From NCBI RefSeq assembly GCF_014839805.1, contig NC_051130.1:310001-374000 (forward strand): a stretch of 64,000 nucleotides of DNA. The letters are read 5' to 3'. The notes under the pieces are model-generated. The model saw only the letters and a program-made list of their open reading frames with translations. It searched no databases and was not told the DNA's origin. This DNA is from Manduca sexta. Lineage: Eukaryota; Arthropoda; Insecta; Lepidoptera; Sphingidae. The translations under genes and the position numbers were made by a program. Below, piece after piece: positions 47,621-60,839 of this stretch (position 1 is the stretch's first letter; each line of letters starts with the position of its first letter).

Positions 47621-49025
47621 ATTAATTGCTGGATATTGTAAGACAATAAGCCCAATATTATTAGTTAACATATCAGCCCAATATTTTTTTGGCGAATTTC
47701 TTAAGCCTATTATAGTTCAAAGGTAGGAAGACATTCAGAAGTTGGAAAGACCTAGTATCAGAGATCCGTAGTTGTCCTACAGATGTAAGGAACCCTAAAA
47801 ATATTAAACGATTAAAAAATATGTCGTATATCATTAAATCCATTTATTGCCGTCATCTGTATTCTGAGACAGACGCAATAAAAAAAAATGACAAGGATAA
47901 ACAGCGAATACCATAGAGCACAGTGACGTCACTAATATAATCTGTGACATTTAAATTATAGTTTTAACGTACCAAAACCCAGTTTCTGCGCGTATATTTG
48001 ATGTTAAACATTGACACGTGAGCTAACTGCTCGACCATGAGAATGAATATAGCGGCGAGCGGCAACACGAGCGATTTTGTGCTGAGTGTTGAGCGGCAGC
48101 AACCAGCGAGCGAGACAAATGTGCGGAGGAATACATTGATATAATTGATATAAAAAAATGAGGGAATACACATCAATGAGGGAATAGAAAAGATGCGCTA
48201 CACATAGCGGTGCGGGTAATAGTAACGAGCAGTTTTGTGTCAGCAGCGACGAGTGAGCGAGACGGATAAACGTGGGAGTAGGAAAGATGCCTGCCAGCAG
48301 TGCTGCCGTGCTGCGTCTCGCGCTCAATCAGCTCAGCGCGTTTTCATAGCTTCGCCCAAAGACATTAAACAGTATAGTTAGTTATAAACCGGACATAAGG
48401 ACCAAATTTATGCTCCAAAGTTATTATCTACGCACTGCGAAGACTATCATGCCGTCAACACCAAGAAACAGACTTGTTATCACAGGAAAGATAGAGCTTA
48501 GATAAATAATGTCTATGAACAAGGGGGTTAGAACTCTTTGGTTTTGCTCTTAGCGTACGTGGCGTCGGAATCGCGTCGCGCCGCTCATCGCTAAGCCCAC
48601 CGTTCCAGCTGAACGATACGGCTCTATGGATGGCAAACGAGTTTCGACAGTTCATTAGCCTTTATAGGCGCAGAATGTTTAATTTACAGGTGATCAGGGT
48701 CAAGTATGGGCAATTTTATTAGGCAGGTGGGGGCAAATAACCAAAGCGAGAGTGAAATGTACCTACTGACTAATGACGGAATGAACTTGGAAAAAAATGC
48801 ACAAGTATCTAATCTTTCGAGGATAACAGTGTAAGCATAATATATTGAAAGAAAAAATATTTAATTAAAAGTTCCTCGCTGAGATTATTATTTCGCCAAA
48901 TACACGTATAACATGAAACTGCATCTTAAAGCAATTTAAAAAATAGAATAACATTAACGTAAAATAACAAGGACAATGCGTTTAAGTATGCGTGACGTCT
49001 AGCCAACTGAATATATCTATCTATG
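47621..49025. other. intergenic with a GC-richer block at 48000-48345
   Basis: The block 48000-48345 has GCGAGCG-type clusters at both sides (GCAACCAGCGAGCGAGACAA, and GCGACGAGTGAGCGAGACGG) around an AT-rich centre, in the style of the MITEs above. I could not fix its ends. The rest shows no gene. Confidence 0.35.
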
Positions 49026-49029
49026 CATA

Positions 49030-49280
49030 TTATATAACAATGTCCCCAATAGCTGTCTGTCTGTATGTGATCGATCTCAAAATCTTCTGAACGGATTTTT
49101 GTATGGTTTTTACTAAACGATAGTGCAATTCTTGAGGAAGGTTTAGGATAGCACATTACGGTTTTATGTAAATTGACTGAAATATAACGATTACTGTTGA
49201 AGAGGTCGTCGTGTGGTTGTAAAAATTCTCGTGAGTCGGGATTTACGCGAGAAGAACTCTGTGACACCCTGATTTCCAAG
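49030..49280 (-). repeat. RTE-like dispersed repeat fragment
   Basis: CTGTCTGTCTGTATGTGATC, AAAATCTTCTGAACGGATTT and AATTCTTGAGGAAGGTTTAG are typical of these tails. The long minus-strand frame through it is not coding. Confidence 0.5.
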
Positions 49281-50525
49281 CGGTATTACGCATAAGTAAT
49301 CTTTATATTTCTAATTTTCAATATTGTAAACTTTGTTGATATTTTACCCTTTGTTATAAAAAAATAAAACATTTTAATCACACTTCATCTTATTACATTC
49401 AACCCGTAAAATCCCCGTCTCCTTTATTCGTAATTATTTTGTTGCGCTTCTTTAAAATATGGGTATTTGTATAATATGCAAATGATTATAAATAATACGT
49501 AAATTATGTTTTTGTTTATCGTAACCGTTGAATGGGTGTCGATGGTCTTGCTGTGTATAGTGACAAATGTAAATAAAATTCTCTCTCAGCAAAGTATTCG
49601 ATGTGCCATAGGGTAATTGACTTATTTTTATTTATAACTTTTATAAAATATGTACGTAGTATAAATTTCTAAAACTTAAGAAATCATTGAAATCTGGTCC
49701 AAAATCCATAAGTAATCAGACATTGAAATTAGGTAGTAGTGGGTTTCAAAAAACAGAAAAGGGACATAAAACTTACATGTGACGTCAGCGAGCATAACGA
49801 TACGTGCGAAAGAAAGAGATGGAGCGATATTCCATTCGCTTCGATGACAATATTTGAAATTTCAATTCCTGCCTCATTTCATATCGATTTCTTTTTTGTA
49901 CTAATTTCTGTTACATATTAAAATACACAAAATCAAACATAGTGAAATACCATATTATTTTATTTTCATTTATTTTGTACAGAACCAGTCGACGATATTT
50001 TAAAAATATATATATTAACTTATGTAATATTAATTTATAACTACAACCATTTATATTCAGCGTCGCAATAACCAATTGTTTTTATACACATATTAGTACT
50101 AAATTTTATTATGCAAAAAAATAGGTTTACACTCTATAAACAATAACTGGCGAAGTGTAGCTGCGATACGTCTCTACCCATCCCTAAAAGAGAGTATAAG
50201 GCGCAATGGTATTCTTATGGTGGCACCAACTATCAAAAAAACAAGTAACAATAAGTATTTTCGCACTACTATAAATTTTGCAGTTAATTGCTAATGGATA
50301 TATGTTTATAATAAAAAATATATTACATCTACCAAAATTGCCAATTACATCGCTATATTAATCATCATAAAATAAAGATGCGTTTATGTTTCATGGCCAA
50401 ACCTGTTAAGAATTAGAATGAATGGGGAACGAGGAAATGGCTGTGATAGGCGATACAAAATAATGAAATTAAATTCAAGTCTCAGTAATTATAGAAACAA
50501 TGATGACGAAACTATATGAAATAAA
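49281..50525. other. intergenic, nothing recognised
   Basis: AT-rich. 49675-49735 resembles the last part of a PLE 3' UTR (AACTTAAGAAATCATTGAAA and AGACATTGAAATTAGG), but too weakly to call. Confidence 0.35.
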
Positions 50526-50529
50526 TTTA

Positions 50530-50720
50530 TTGGTCATCAGCAAACCGCTTCCTTGATCAAGCGGCTTCGTATATGCTGTGGATAGTAAGTTCCTGAATTT
50601 GATTCTCAGGTCGAGAAACATTGTTCTGGGTTTTCCGGGATTAGAGCAGGATCTCACACGTGAGGTTGCGTCAAATATGTAGCTGGCCGTAAGAAATAAT
50701 CCGAATCCTTTTTGCAAATC
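50530..50720 (+). repeat. tRNA-derived SINE, diverged
   Basis: AAGCGGCTTCGTATATGCTG, a B-box-like GAATTTGATTCTC and CTGGGTTTTCCGGGATTAGA, in the order of the 38560 and 46060 copies. Confidence 0.45.
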
Positions 50721-53385
50721 GTTTGGAGAATGTTAATTATGCAACCACACATTAGGTTGGAATTAAATGGCAGAGTAGATGTAGGCAAATAAATTAAGAT
50801 TGTTTTAGTTACATTTTTTTATAACGGTATAACGCGCTTTCGCATTAAAACATGTATAAGCAAACAGTCGGAAATGTGCACAATATCAACGTAAGGAATA
50901 CCTAGGGCATCATGAGAAACCGGTAATATTGCATTGTTAGCTTTATTCGTTGTCGGGTTTAAACAGCGCGAGGCTCCAGGCGGGAACAAAAATTAATGCC
51001 TAAATAAAAAAATCGTATGTATTGCTTTTGGCCAATAGCGTGGTGATCTGAGAAAAAGGTCTTAGCTGGCAAGACTACCCGAGACCTCCAAATAGCGAGG
51101 TTCCGTTCGATTGGACGGTATCCCCGACGTCCCACCTCCCTAAGATCGCGTCTGACTTTAATATAAAAAAAAAAGTGTCTTATAGTTGGTCCGATACATA
51201 AAAACACTAAAATATACTGTGCGCGCGCATAACTGCAATTTCTTCTTATGTATGCGGTAAGAGATAAATTAATCAATCGTGCAACTCATTCTTGATCTCT
51301 ACCGGTTTTTGTCATTAGCCGAATGAATACACACATTAACTCCGTCTGCCGTGTCGCAGCATACTTCGATTTGTCTAGAATTTAATTTCAGGTCAATAAC
51401 ATTAACTGTCCGAGTTAGATGAACACAAAAACTCGTTTTTATGTTAATTTTATGGACACTCTTTTCATTCTAGTGCAAACGCTTGTTGGTTTTATCAGTT
51501 GCTTTTCTACATGAAAGTCGAAGTGGACTATTAGTATTTAAGGTCAAATAATAAGCATCTTAATTGGTAAGGGGTTTCTGTTTGGCTATTTGTTTTACCA
51601 CGGTCTAGACTGCTGGCGTCTGTACAATAAAATATAAAAGAAATTAGGTAGGTATTGCTCAAAAGCAGTTTAAGTATCGCGAACTTTTGAGAACGATTCG
51701 CGATCGGACGAACATAATTTCAGAAAGTTTTTAAATCTTATCTTACTAACATAAAAACAAAATTTTGTAAAAATGTTTCGAACTTAAAATGGTAGAATGA
51801 TTTAGAAGTATCAGAACGGGTGAACGGATTTGGATATAATTTAGATATAATTTAACCCGATAACTAGTTCCAGTAGAATGTAATTGGATTGTTTAATCTA
51901 ATTTAAATACATGATGCCCCGACGCTATATTTATTTATTATTTAAGAACCTCCAACAAAGGATACACGGCATATAATAAATACAATGTCGTAGCATTTAT
52001 ACAATTAGCAATGTGACGTGCCTCTTCAATTATAGGAGACCACAGCATGCAAATTTATATATTACTACAGCGGCAAAAAAATATATTTGTTATTAATATT
52101 ATTTAGATATATAAGTAGAAACCTAAAACAAACAAAAAAGGATAATACATAATAAGATGTGACAAAACATAACAACATCTTATGTTATAACATGTGGTGG
52201 TGAATGTGATTAATTATAATTATTAATTGTGAGTACGTAATAATTGCAGGATTTGTTTCCTGTACTTAGGAATGTCCGTGATGTCAAGGTCATTGGTTTT
52301 TGCAAGAAATAGATCATGTTATAGATGACGTTGTGATTGCTACAGAGATTTCAAGCCTTTTTCAATAAACAATCGTAATCTCAATCTTCAATCCGATTCC
52401 GAGAAAGAACTAATCAAAATAACACAATTATAAACATGTCAAAATACTTTATTCACATTGGTCCATTTTTGAGAAAGAAGAATAAAGCGGTTAGGATCGT
52501 TTGTTGAATTGGCGATTAAGGATCCTCTGTAGCGAGAAAGAATATGAACGCGATCGAATCTCCAAACAACACCTTAGAAGTCATAAATAAATGCAGTGAT
52601 AACTTGCATGAGACTAGAATTCATGCATTTTATACCGATAATTTCGCCTCTATTGCGTCATACTTATAAAGAACAGAATTAGAATAGAAAAATCACAAAT
52701 ACATCATCTTTTCAGCGCTGGTCATAAATGAATAACCGTTAGCACCGTTCAAAATTATTCAAAAACAAATTGCTGCAGAGGTTGTTGCAGTAAGTTGAAA
52801 CAAATACAAAAGTGACGAGTTTTTAATAATATTAAATTGATTGTAGGTCTTTAACATTTTGTTGTTTATTATGGAAGTAGTGTAAAATACTAAACACAGG
52901 AAAAACCCAATCCAATTCAATATTTTTTTTATTTTTTATTATTCATTTGGTCTGATAGTTGCTTTATCTCGTTCAATAAACGTTGAATTGCTCCAAAATT
53001 ATTGAGCTATAGATGGGGATTCAATAACAGCACCGATTTATTTTGACCCAATCTACATGCTTTTAAGAACAATACGTCTTCGTTTCTAGTCATTCTGTAT
53101 AACTAGTTTCCTTACTAGTTAATCATATTAATCAAAAATTCCAAAATATAATAATTTTATATTGTCGACTCGTTTGTGACCACTTAAAGTTGCCCCGTGC
53201 GTCATAAGTTATTTACATCATTCATGACATTACTGCCACGATATTTTGTTTTGATAAAGGTGACCCTATATGTCTCATGTATAGAGTCTAGAAAGGTACC
53301 AACAAAGTCGCCGTCTGCCATCGGGCTACAATTAAATCATAACATAACTATGTTCACAGACATATTAAGTGTACGTGACGACGCA
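50721..53385. other. intergenic, nothing recognised
   Basis: 2.7 kb of AT-rich sequence without a conserved frame or a repeat match that I can defend. 51085-51170 shows a GC-richer stretch (CCCGACGTCCCACCTCCCTA) of unknown origin. Confidence 0.4.
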
Positions 53386-53389
53386 AAGA

Positions 53390-53605
53390 TATCACCTTAT
53401 CACTACATAGTATAAAACAAAGTCGCTTTCTCTGTCCCTATGTGTGCTTAAATCTTTAAAACTACGCAACGGATTTTGATGCGGTTTTTTTTAATACATA
53501 GAGTGATTCAAGAAGAAGGTTTATATGTATAATAACATCCATTAAATAGTGGAGAAATATTGCACCCGTGCGAAGCCGGGGCGGGTCGCTAGTAAATAAT
53601 ATATT
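53390..53605 (+). repeat. RTE-like dispersed repeat tail
   Basis: Inverted counterpart of 5425-5645. CACTACATAGTATAAAACAA, CGCAACGGATTTTGATGCGG and TTGCACCCGTGCGAAGCCGG occur in that order and end near CGCTAGTAAATAAT. Confidence 0.7.
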
Positions 53606-53654
53606 AACATCAAGACAGTTTATATTTATAAACTTATTATTTTTATGGGGACAG

Positions 53655-53880
53655 CAAAGTGACCCCACTGTATCATGGTAAGTGGAGTGGGGTTCGATAG
53701 AATCTCGACTGACGAGAGATGATTACCCCTCGACAGTCGACACAATTCTGTTGGAATCTGATATACACAGGCTGATACCGGAACGCGGCACACTTACGTG
53801 GGCTACTACAGCGGGTTTTAACACCTTGTGTACTGTGGCCGCTATTCGGGCGGATAAAAAATATTTCCTACTACCAGCAA
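53655..53880 (+). repeat. dispersed repeat family A, nearly intact
   Basis: Best reference copy here: CACTGTATCATGGTAAGTGG, GACTGACGAGAGATGATTAC, CTCGACAGTCGACACAATTC, GATATACACAGGCTGATACC, GGGTTTTAACACCTTGTGTA and TTCGGGCGGATAAAAAATAT. Confidence 0.75.
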
Positions 53881-55480
53881 AATAAATAATAAATACATTT
53901 TACGAATAATTTATGTTGGGCACTTGCGTCGTCAAAAATTATTGAATTTGTTTGTATAACTGCAAGTGTAGCATTTCACAATTGACTGGAAATTGACAGC
54001 TCTTTGACGAAGTCCTGACATCATCGCCGGTCATCATGAAGATCAGCAAAATATCATGAAGATCAGCAAAATATCATGCTCTTTGTTGAGCAGCTTCTTC
54101 CTATCTAGCTGAGGTGATAATGTACAACAAAGGCATTGGAAATGGCGTACAGTTTCACGGACACGTTTCTGGTTGATATAGGGAATTTATTTTGGACTTA
54201 ATAATATTTTCTCGTTTTCTCGTCGAACACCCACAAATTGTCTAAAGATCACACGTATTAATAATTATGACTCCGCCGACAAATATTTTATTTAAAACAA
54301 TCCGTTGCTTGAAGTCCGCCTCCTGGAGACTAGTCATTAGCAACCTTGGAATTTTGAAAACCAGTACAAAATAGCCTAACAGGAAAAATAGGAAATTAAT
54401 TCAAAAATACGTAAATCACAATTTTTTATTGGCATAATCTTGATTTTATCGAAAATGTTTGATGCTCACGTGGAAGTCCCGGGCGTAACAATCTTTTTTC
54501 CTTGACCTTTGCATAATAAAGACGCCATTTTTATCCAGACGTAAAGAAATTGCACAATATATCTACATCATATTCATCCATAGCCCATAAGTCACGTAAC
54601 TCAAAGGTAAGTGACGTCAATGGTTTTAAAAATTTCGGATCCCACTTAAGATTGAAGTTAGGTACCGTAAAACATTAATGAGGATACCTGTACAAGTATA
54701 AGGAAAAAAGTCCATGACAATCAAAAATGGACTGTAACTTTGTTGCTGAGAATCGAAATTACGCGACATAAAACATAACACAGACTTTCGTGAAGTCGAT
54801 TTAATACATCCGAAGGTTGCTCCGATGTCAGTTGCCATAAATTATCTGATAAAAGTATGCGAATATACTATATTGCTTATACTTTTACCTGTGCCCAAGA
54901 TACAAGAACTTCTTTACTTTGTCCAGTTAAATATTTTTAAACCGACTTCTAAAAACTCAGTCATTAATAAACTGATTTGGAAAATATTTTTTTTATTTGA
55001 AAGAATATACTTCCAGATTGGTCCCCCTTTTTTTTCACAATCCTCAAAACATTTTCCCAAGCTAAGATATAGCACTTAGTAATAATGTAGCTTTCTATTA
55101 TCCCAGAACGCGACACAAAACTAATTACATTGCCTGCGGCCGTAACGTTCTTGGTTCGCTTTTCTCTGTTGGTGAACATAATATGTTACATAGGACCTTC
55201 CATAGCTGGTGAAATGGCGTGTAACACCTCTACCAACCCCTTAAAAAATGAAAAGACGTGATTCTCTTTATATGTTTATTAAAATTAAAGTATAAATACA
55301 GACACGTTTGTTTCCATCATGTTATAAAAACACGGGAAAAATTTACTTTATCAAAGCAATTAAGAATACTAAATCATCCAAATTGCGAAGTCCGTGTGGA
55401 ATATCTTTTTATTCAATTAATGAACGCAAAAAACAGACCCGTTTATGGCAAAGAACACTTCTTTTTCCGCAGGTAAATCG
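53881..55480. other. intergenic, a 20-bp tandem duplication only
   Basis: ATCATGAAGATCAGCAAAAT is repeated in tandem at about 54033-54072. 54938-54970 shows a short ACCGACTTCTAAAAACTC like the inverted-repeat element at 5250. Otherwise nothing. Confidence 0.45.
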
Positions 55481-55484
55481 CTTT

Positions 55485-55690
55485 AATATCCCTCATCGGT
55501 CTGACCTCTATACATACCCGAGTGTCGACCAAAACCCCGCAGTGGCTTTCGTCGATGCATAAAAGGCGGCTACCTACTGGACTCCATAAGGTAAATCACT
55601 GAGAAGAATTGGCGGTATGCTGCAAATAATCTGTGGGTATCTAGGTCGCAGCTAGCGTCCACAACACAAAAAAAAATCAACAATAACACC
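55485..55690 (-). mobile_element. possible non-LTR retrotransposon 3' fragment
   Basis: ACCAAAACCCCGCAGTGGCT, then TTCGTCGATGCA, parallels the blocks at 37560 and 59250. Degenerate; low support. Confidence 0.3.
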
Positions 55691-56535
55691 ACCACGTGAA
55701 TTATAAATTATGTAAATAAATAAAATAGAATTTTAAAAAATTCCCGTCCGGGGCACCGTATTTAAAACCTCTAATGATATTCATATTAATTATTCTACTA
55801 AGATAGTATTCTATATTTTTTTAACCAAGCCAAAATTGAAAGACCAAATAATTAGCTAAAAAAGTACTTCTTCGAAAAATTCTTCGATAGACGCAGTCAC
55901 AGTTTCGCAGTCGGATTATCTACCTACTGCCTTGTATTAGGGATAGATCTAAGTAGATTTCGACTTCAGGTACAAAATGTTTGTTAGAAGAAAATAAATA
56001 TTATACCTTTATTTTACTGAATTTAAAATAGCTCTACAATACAAGCAAAAGTTAACGAATAACCTTTGTTGATTATTTAAATTGGTAATTATATAAGTAT
56101 ATGATGTAGGTACTCTTAAACTGTTTGTTTGACGAACGTGACGCATATTTCTTTGGGGAAATTATCATCGCTTAAAAAAAATATACTGAGAATAAACAAA
56201 CACCTACCTATATGTAATGTGATTATAATTTGAATACTTTTGTTGCTTTTATCACAAATTAATACCTATATTTGTGATTAGTGGGAGAATTATATAGGTA
56301 CATTAATTCTTTGACTTCATGAATGTTTTAATTACCTACACATAATAGGTACTTTAGTAGATAGGTTAAAGATTGTTTATTTAGAATTAAGATTAATCCG
56401 CAGCCTTAGTTTTTATTTTTCGATTAATTGGCCGCGAAATGTTAACTCAGGTCACTTTTTTTGCCTCGGATTACCTTTTGAAAAATATCACTCTACGTCA
56501 ACGAAGGCACATATCTCTGACTTTTCTTAATTATG
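55691..56535. other. intergenic, nothing recognised
   Basis: Very AT-rich; no frame or repeat match. Confidence 0.4.
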
Positions 56536-56539
56536 TGTG

Positions 56540-56760
56540 CATTCTTTGTGAATTGTCGCTTGTTTTAACGGTGAAAGAAAACATCGTGAGGAAACCTGCA
56601 CATCTGAGAAGTTCTCTATAGGCATTTCGATGGTGTGTGAAGTCTACCAATCCGCACTAGGCCAGCGTGGTGGACTAAGGCCTAATCGCTCTCAGTAGTA
56701 GAGGCCCGTGACCAGCAGTGAGACAGTATATAATACAGGGCTGATATTATTATTATTGAA
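56540..56760 (+). repeat. SINE (family F), reference copy
   Basis: Body AAACATCGTGAGGAAACCTG, CTGAGAAGTTCTCTATAGG, CGCACTAGGCCAGCGTGGTG, GACTAAGGCCTAATCGCTCT and a tail TATAATACAGGGCTGATATT with (ATT)n. The tRNA-like head is missing. Confidence 0.75.
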
Positions 56761-58355
56761 ATACTAAGCATTTTAGCTATTTGCCTTCTGTTTTGAACCA
56801 TCAAGTCCAAAGGAATTTCAACTTTATATGCAAATTAATTACTTGTCAAATCATTTCAATCAATAATAAATAACGTATGGTAACAAGAATAATAAACAGT
56901 GCCAATTTTGACATGCTTATTATAGCTCTAACCTTTGACCTTTGAGACAGATGCGCACTATGCATCAACGGACAGACATTATTTCCGTTATGTATATGAA
57001 CTTAACGAATGCTCGACGTAAATAGAAGCCCGGGAACTTCACATAGTTTTTTTAGTGTGATTTGTATTATAATGTTGTTTTTTGTTTAGACTAGTTTTTC
57101 TCCTTACTTGACTAATGCATAGATATTAATATGTACATTATATTGGGGCTATTGTTTAGAACAATATTTCATGTTTGTTATTGTATATTGATGTATTTTA
57201 CATTAACCTGTTGTGTGTATTAATTAAATAAACCAAAAAAAAATAAAATAAAAAACAATGACATTGATTTTGTGTTCCTTGCCCGGTAATCAAACCCAGA
57301 ATTGAATTGTTTACGCCCGACCCACCCCGGATGTGGTGACGATTAATAGACGTTTATAATGGAGGCAAAAACGTTCATGTTATTGTGTTTTTACCCGCCG
57401 TAAAATATATAATTATAGGATTAGAAATAATTTGTTAATACCATAAATATTTTAAACACAACAATTTTTTATTATAACGACATAATGACGATGCCAGCCG
57501 CTCGATTTATGGTGTGCGCCCCCACCGCACGTGAAACATAGTAATACTTTTGTGATATAGTAAGCCTGTAGCCGTCTAAGATGTTTTTATTACATAGATA
57601 GGTTGTCCGAGCTCAATACTGGCAAAACGAAAGCAAGGTGATTGCCCGACATTCACTTAGTCAACCTCCAACCACTGTCGCGGCTAGTCGGCTTACTCAC
57701 TTTTATATTTTTATAAATAAAATGCCATTTTGTGTTTTAGACGATGGACGAATTATACTCCAATGAACTCTCTGTGAATGAAAAAAACGTTTCATTTCAT
57801 ACGTTAGTAATAAGTATACCCTATTTAACTTATTATTTAGCTAATAAATGCATTTTATTTGACTGTCATGGCGAAGGGGCTGTCTACGCTCGGGCCCACT
57901 CGAGACCACTCGGACCCACGCGGGCCATATCATTGCGAGCTACTAGGGCTGTAACTATAATAAATACTGCGCTGTTTTATTCGTAAAACGTCATTGCATA
58001 TCGTAACATCTTGGACAAACAAATATTATATATAAGTATTAATATCTTAAAATTAATGAAGGTAGATTGTCCACTGTTGTGATAAACTACCCCGCTTTTA
58101 AAAATGTGTTTATTAATCTGTGAATAAATGTAGAACGTAACGCATGTATTTTATTTATTAGAAATCGTAATACACACTAACAACTACTACACACAAACAC
58201 TACAATTCTAGGCACAGAGTTAAGTCACTACTTAAAGTGAGATCGGTTTATTAATTCTACTCTTATAATTACACCCTCAACATGTCTTCAACTTGAAACA
58301 CAACACTGCATATATATTGATGCTTCATGGCAGTTATAGATATATTATGTAATCA
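56761..58355. other. intergenic, nothing firm
   Basis: GC-richer patches at 57480-57535 and 57875-57945 (ACTCGAGACCACTCGGACCC) lie in otherwise AT-rich DNA. The frame at 57744-57986 runs into one of them and has no domain. 58200-58320 weakly resembles repeat family D. Confidence 0.35.
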
Positions 58356-58359
58356 CATG

Positions 58360-58690
58360 GCCTGCCCCGTAGAGGCAATTCTTGTGCACTCGGTTCCAAA
58401 AAGAATGCACGCTCATGCACGAGGTGGGACTTTGTCGCGGCCCTAAGTACACAGTTCAGTGTGTATACCTCTTGGCTGTAAATACACATGACTATGCCAA
58501 CTCGCGAACATTTTCCCTCATTCTCCTCTCTTCCCATCTTAAAATAGGATTCCTATCCTTTCCCAACACTTCCCTCCTCCAAACATTCTCTCCCAACTCT
58601 CCTCCGAGCCCCAGCAGTCGCTAACCTTTAATATTCTATTATCCCATTCCATTCGCAGACTTCCCCCGGTGTTGACTGCAAGACCGCCTA
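58360..58690 (+). repeat. dispersed repeat family B, copy 3
   Basis: GGCAATTCTTGTGCACTCGG, GGACTTTGTCGCGGCCCTAA, ACACAGTTCAGTGTGTATAC and a C/T-rich half ending near CAGACTTCCCCCGGTGTTGA. Confidence 0.75.
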
Positions 58691-58959
58691 CTCTAAAAAA
58701 AGGCCTGCGCATATAAGACAATTTCCTAAAAAGAATTACCTTACCTATTAATTACAGTAATTACATGGTAAAGATAATAGAATACAGTTATAGGTTACAT
58801 TGTTGGCAGTGCGGTAATCGGTTGGTTGACCTTGTAATGTAAATACTGAGCTTGCGACCATTGCATTGGATCTTGGAGTTCTTCCTACTATAAATAAGGA
58901 AGAGGCAAACGAGGTATGTCATATCGTAGTATGTGACGCTCAATAGTCTCTTATTTTAG

Positions 58960-59540
58960 GAGCAGGGCAAATAGACCACACTGCATCTAATGGCAAGTGA
59001 AGTATACCATAGAATGTTGACTGACTGGAGATGATTCCCCCTCAACTGTCGACACAATTAGGCCTTTTTTTTTTTTTTTTTCGCGGAGAAAGTGCCTTAT
59101 TACTACCGCCCAGCCTTCGTGGGGGGCGACTGAGCGGTTATGTTGGGGTAACCGTGCCTTACGGCCCGGCGTTGAGCCGCCCGGATTTGATGGTCACCTT
59201 CGGGCGACCGCCGGGCCGAGTCCCTAACCCTATATACAACTTAACCTATGCACGGCCTACCAGCTAAAACTCCGCGGTGACCCTCTTCGGCGCATTAGAG
59301 ACGGCTGCGGGCTTCCTCTGACGTTGAAGTGTCTAGTCTGCGACCGCAGCCACCCCTGCGCGGCGCCGCCTTGCGGCCCGTCTCCTATGGGGGGACACAA
59401 TTAGGCCTGCTGGAATACGATATACACAGGCTGATTCCTAAACGTGACACACTTACATGGGCCACTATGGCGGGTTTAACACATTGTACGGTGTTCGCTA
59501 TCCGGGTGGATATAAATTATACCCTATTACCATCACATAT
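58960..59540 (+). repeat. dispersed repeat family A, split by a non-LTR insertion
   Basis: 58970-59065 and 59394-59540 are the two halves. The junction sequence GACACAATTAGGCCT is duplicated on either side of the insert. Confidence 0.8.
59066..59393 (-). mobile_element. 5'-truncated non-LTR retrotransposon (LINE) 3' end
   Basis: 328-bp GC-rich insert with a poly-A on the minus strand (T-run 59066-59082) and a 15-bp target duplication GACACAATTAGGCCT (59051-59065, 59394-59408). Blocks GGGCGACCGCCGGGCCGAGT and CTCTTCGGCGCATTAGAGAC belong to its 3' UTR. No coding sequence is retained. The tail type and duplication show target-primed insertion; the clade is not identified. Confidence 0.85.
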
Positions 59541-59879
59541 ATAGGAACTCTTCCTACCTCTATGGCGTAACGATTCACAATATTAAAGACAGATCGAGCA
59601 AATCGGTGAGTCTACAGAACATTCCAGCCTTCCTCATTGACCGAACAATTATGTTTTTAATTAGTAGGATTAAGTATACTTTGTTTTCCCAATAAAACAT
59701 GAGATTATATTATGAAAATGCGTCATGCAAAATTCGCAAGCGAGCTGACTGCGCACGCCGCAGTCATAATTTGCATTCTAGAATAATTTACTTCTAACTA
59801 ATCTAATTAATACGCGGAAACAAATACTTATACGCTTAATGCTTTTGAATACAGCAATTAAACATTATTAAATTATATT

Positions 59880-59960
59880 TTTAACCGATTCCAAAAAAAG
59901 GAGGAGGTTATTAATTTGACGTTTATTTTGTTTTATGTTTGTTACCTCAGAACTCGGGTT
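59880..59960 (+). repeat. partial copy of the inverted-repeat element at 5250
   Basis: AACCGATTCCAAAAAAAGGA, then GGAGGTTATTAATTTGACG, matches one arm of 5250-5378. The second arm is absent. Confidence 0.55.
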
Positions 59961-60239
59961 ATTTTCGAACCGATGTGTATTTTTTTTTAATATTCGTAAG
60001 AATATACCTCCAGATTGGTCCCATAGATTTCAAAATCGCTGCAGTAGTTTGTTTCTAAAACTAAAATAACAAGAATAATTATTTCGTCTTAGTAAACGAA
60101 ATAGCGAATTTTGTTTTCTTGTGACATTTTAAAATTAAAATAAAAGGTGAAGTTTCTTGTGGGCGGAATAGACGGGATAAAAAGGCACCTTTTTATCCCG
60201 GCTAAGTAGCTTGCCGAGTGCAGTGAAGTTCAAAAATAT

Positions 60240-60615
60240 GAATCACATCTAACCGAATTTCAGCCGCGGCGGCCGGTCTCAACGGAGATCAGCCAGGTAC
60301 GCAGGAGATATTGTAGTGTACAAGTGTGTGCGCAATACAGGTGCACTCGATTCCTTCACTCTCATAGTCCAGTGAAAAGGCAATCCGACATGAGAGGAGA
60401 GTGATCTGGCGCAGAACCGACGGCTTTATGTGCTTCCTAAGGCACTAGATATCACACCGCCAACTTCCTCCGAGCTGCGATTGACTCGTTTTTAGGATGA
60501 AAAAACCCAGACAAAATTATTTTTGATCTGACCCGCGATTCCAACCTAGGACCTGAGCTTCATAGTCGTACTCGTCCTGCGTACTACAACTAAGCCACCG
60601 AGGCAATCATAATTA
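60240..60615 (-). repeat. tRNA-derived SINE, minus strand
   Basis: The reverse complement starts with an A-box-like GTGGCTTAGTTGTAGTACG and a B-box-like GGTTGGAATCGC (60530-60600), followed by a long GC-rich body to about 60240 (GGCCGCCGCGGCTGAAATTC). It is a different SINE family from 6485. Confidence 0.6.
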
Positions 60616-60839
60616 TAATGATGATAAGCAAGGAACCGGCAGAATTGAGCGGGCGTGTCCAGCTGCTTCTTTGCTATGACCTAACATTTTAAGGAGAAGA
60701 TACGTTACACTGCAAGTTTTGTTAGCTTTTTCTGATACTAGAATTGCGCCCAAATATAAACATTTCCATAAACTTTCAATTGCAAGTACAACTGTGGTTG
60801 TTCAGGGCAGAATAATCTTTAAAACTGCTAATGGACACG

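Noticed and set aside
48000..48345. GC-rich island as a promoter or gene start
   Set aside because: The clustered GCGAGCG motifs at both sides of an AT-rich core fit a MITE better, and no coding exon follows.
51040..51170. Shared block with 15.79 kb and 34.87 kb (AATAGCG.GGTTCCG-like)
   Set aside because: The similarity between 15.79 and 34.87 kb is real but short (about 35 bp, inverted); the match at 51.1 kb is too weak to call a family.
57744..57986. 80-codon frame preceded by a TTTTAG acceptor-like site
   Set aside because: No domain, no partner exons, and the second half lies in a GC-rich patch that looks like a repeat.
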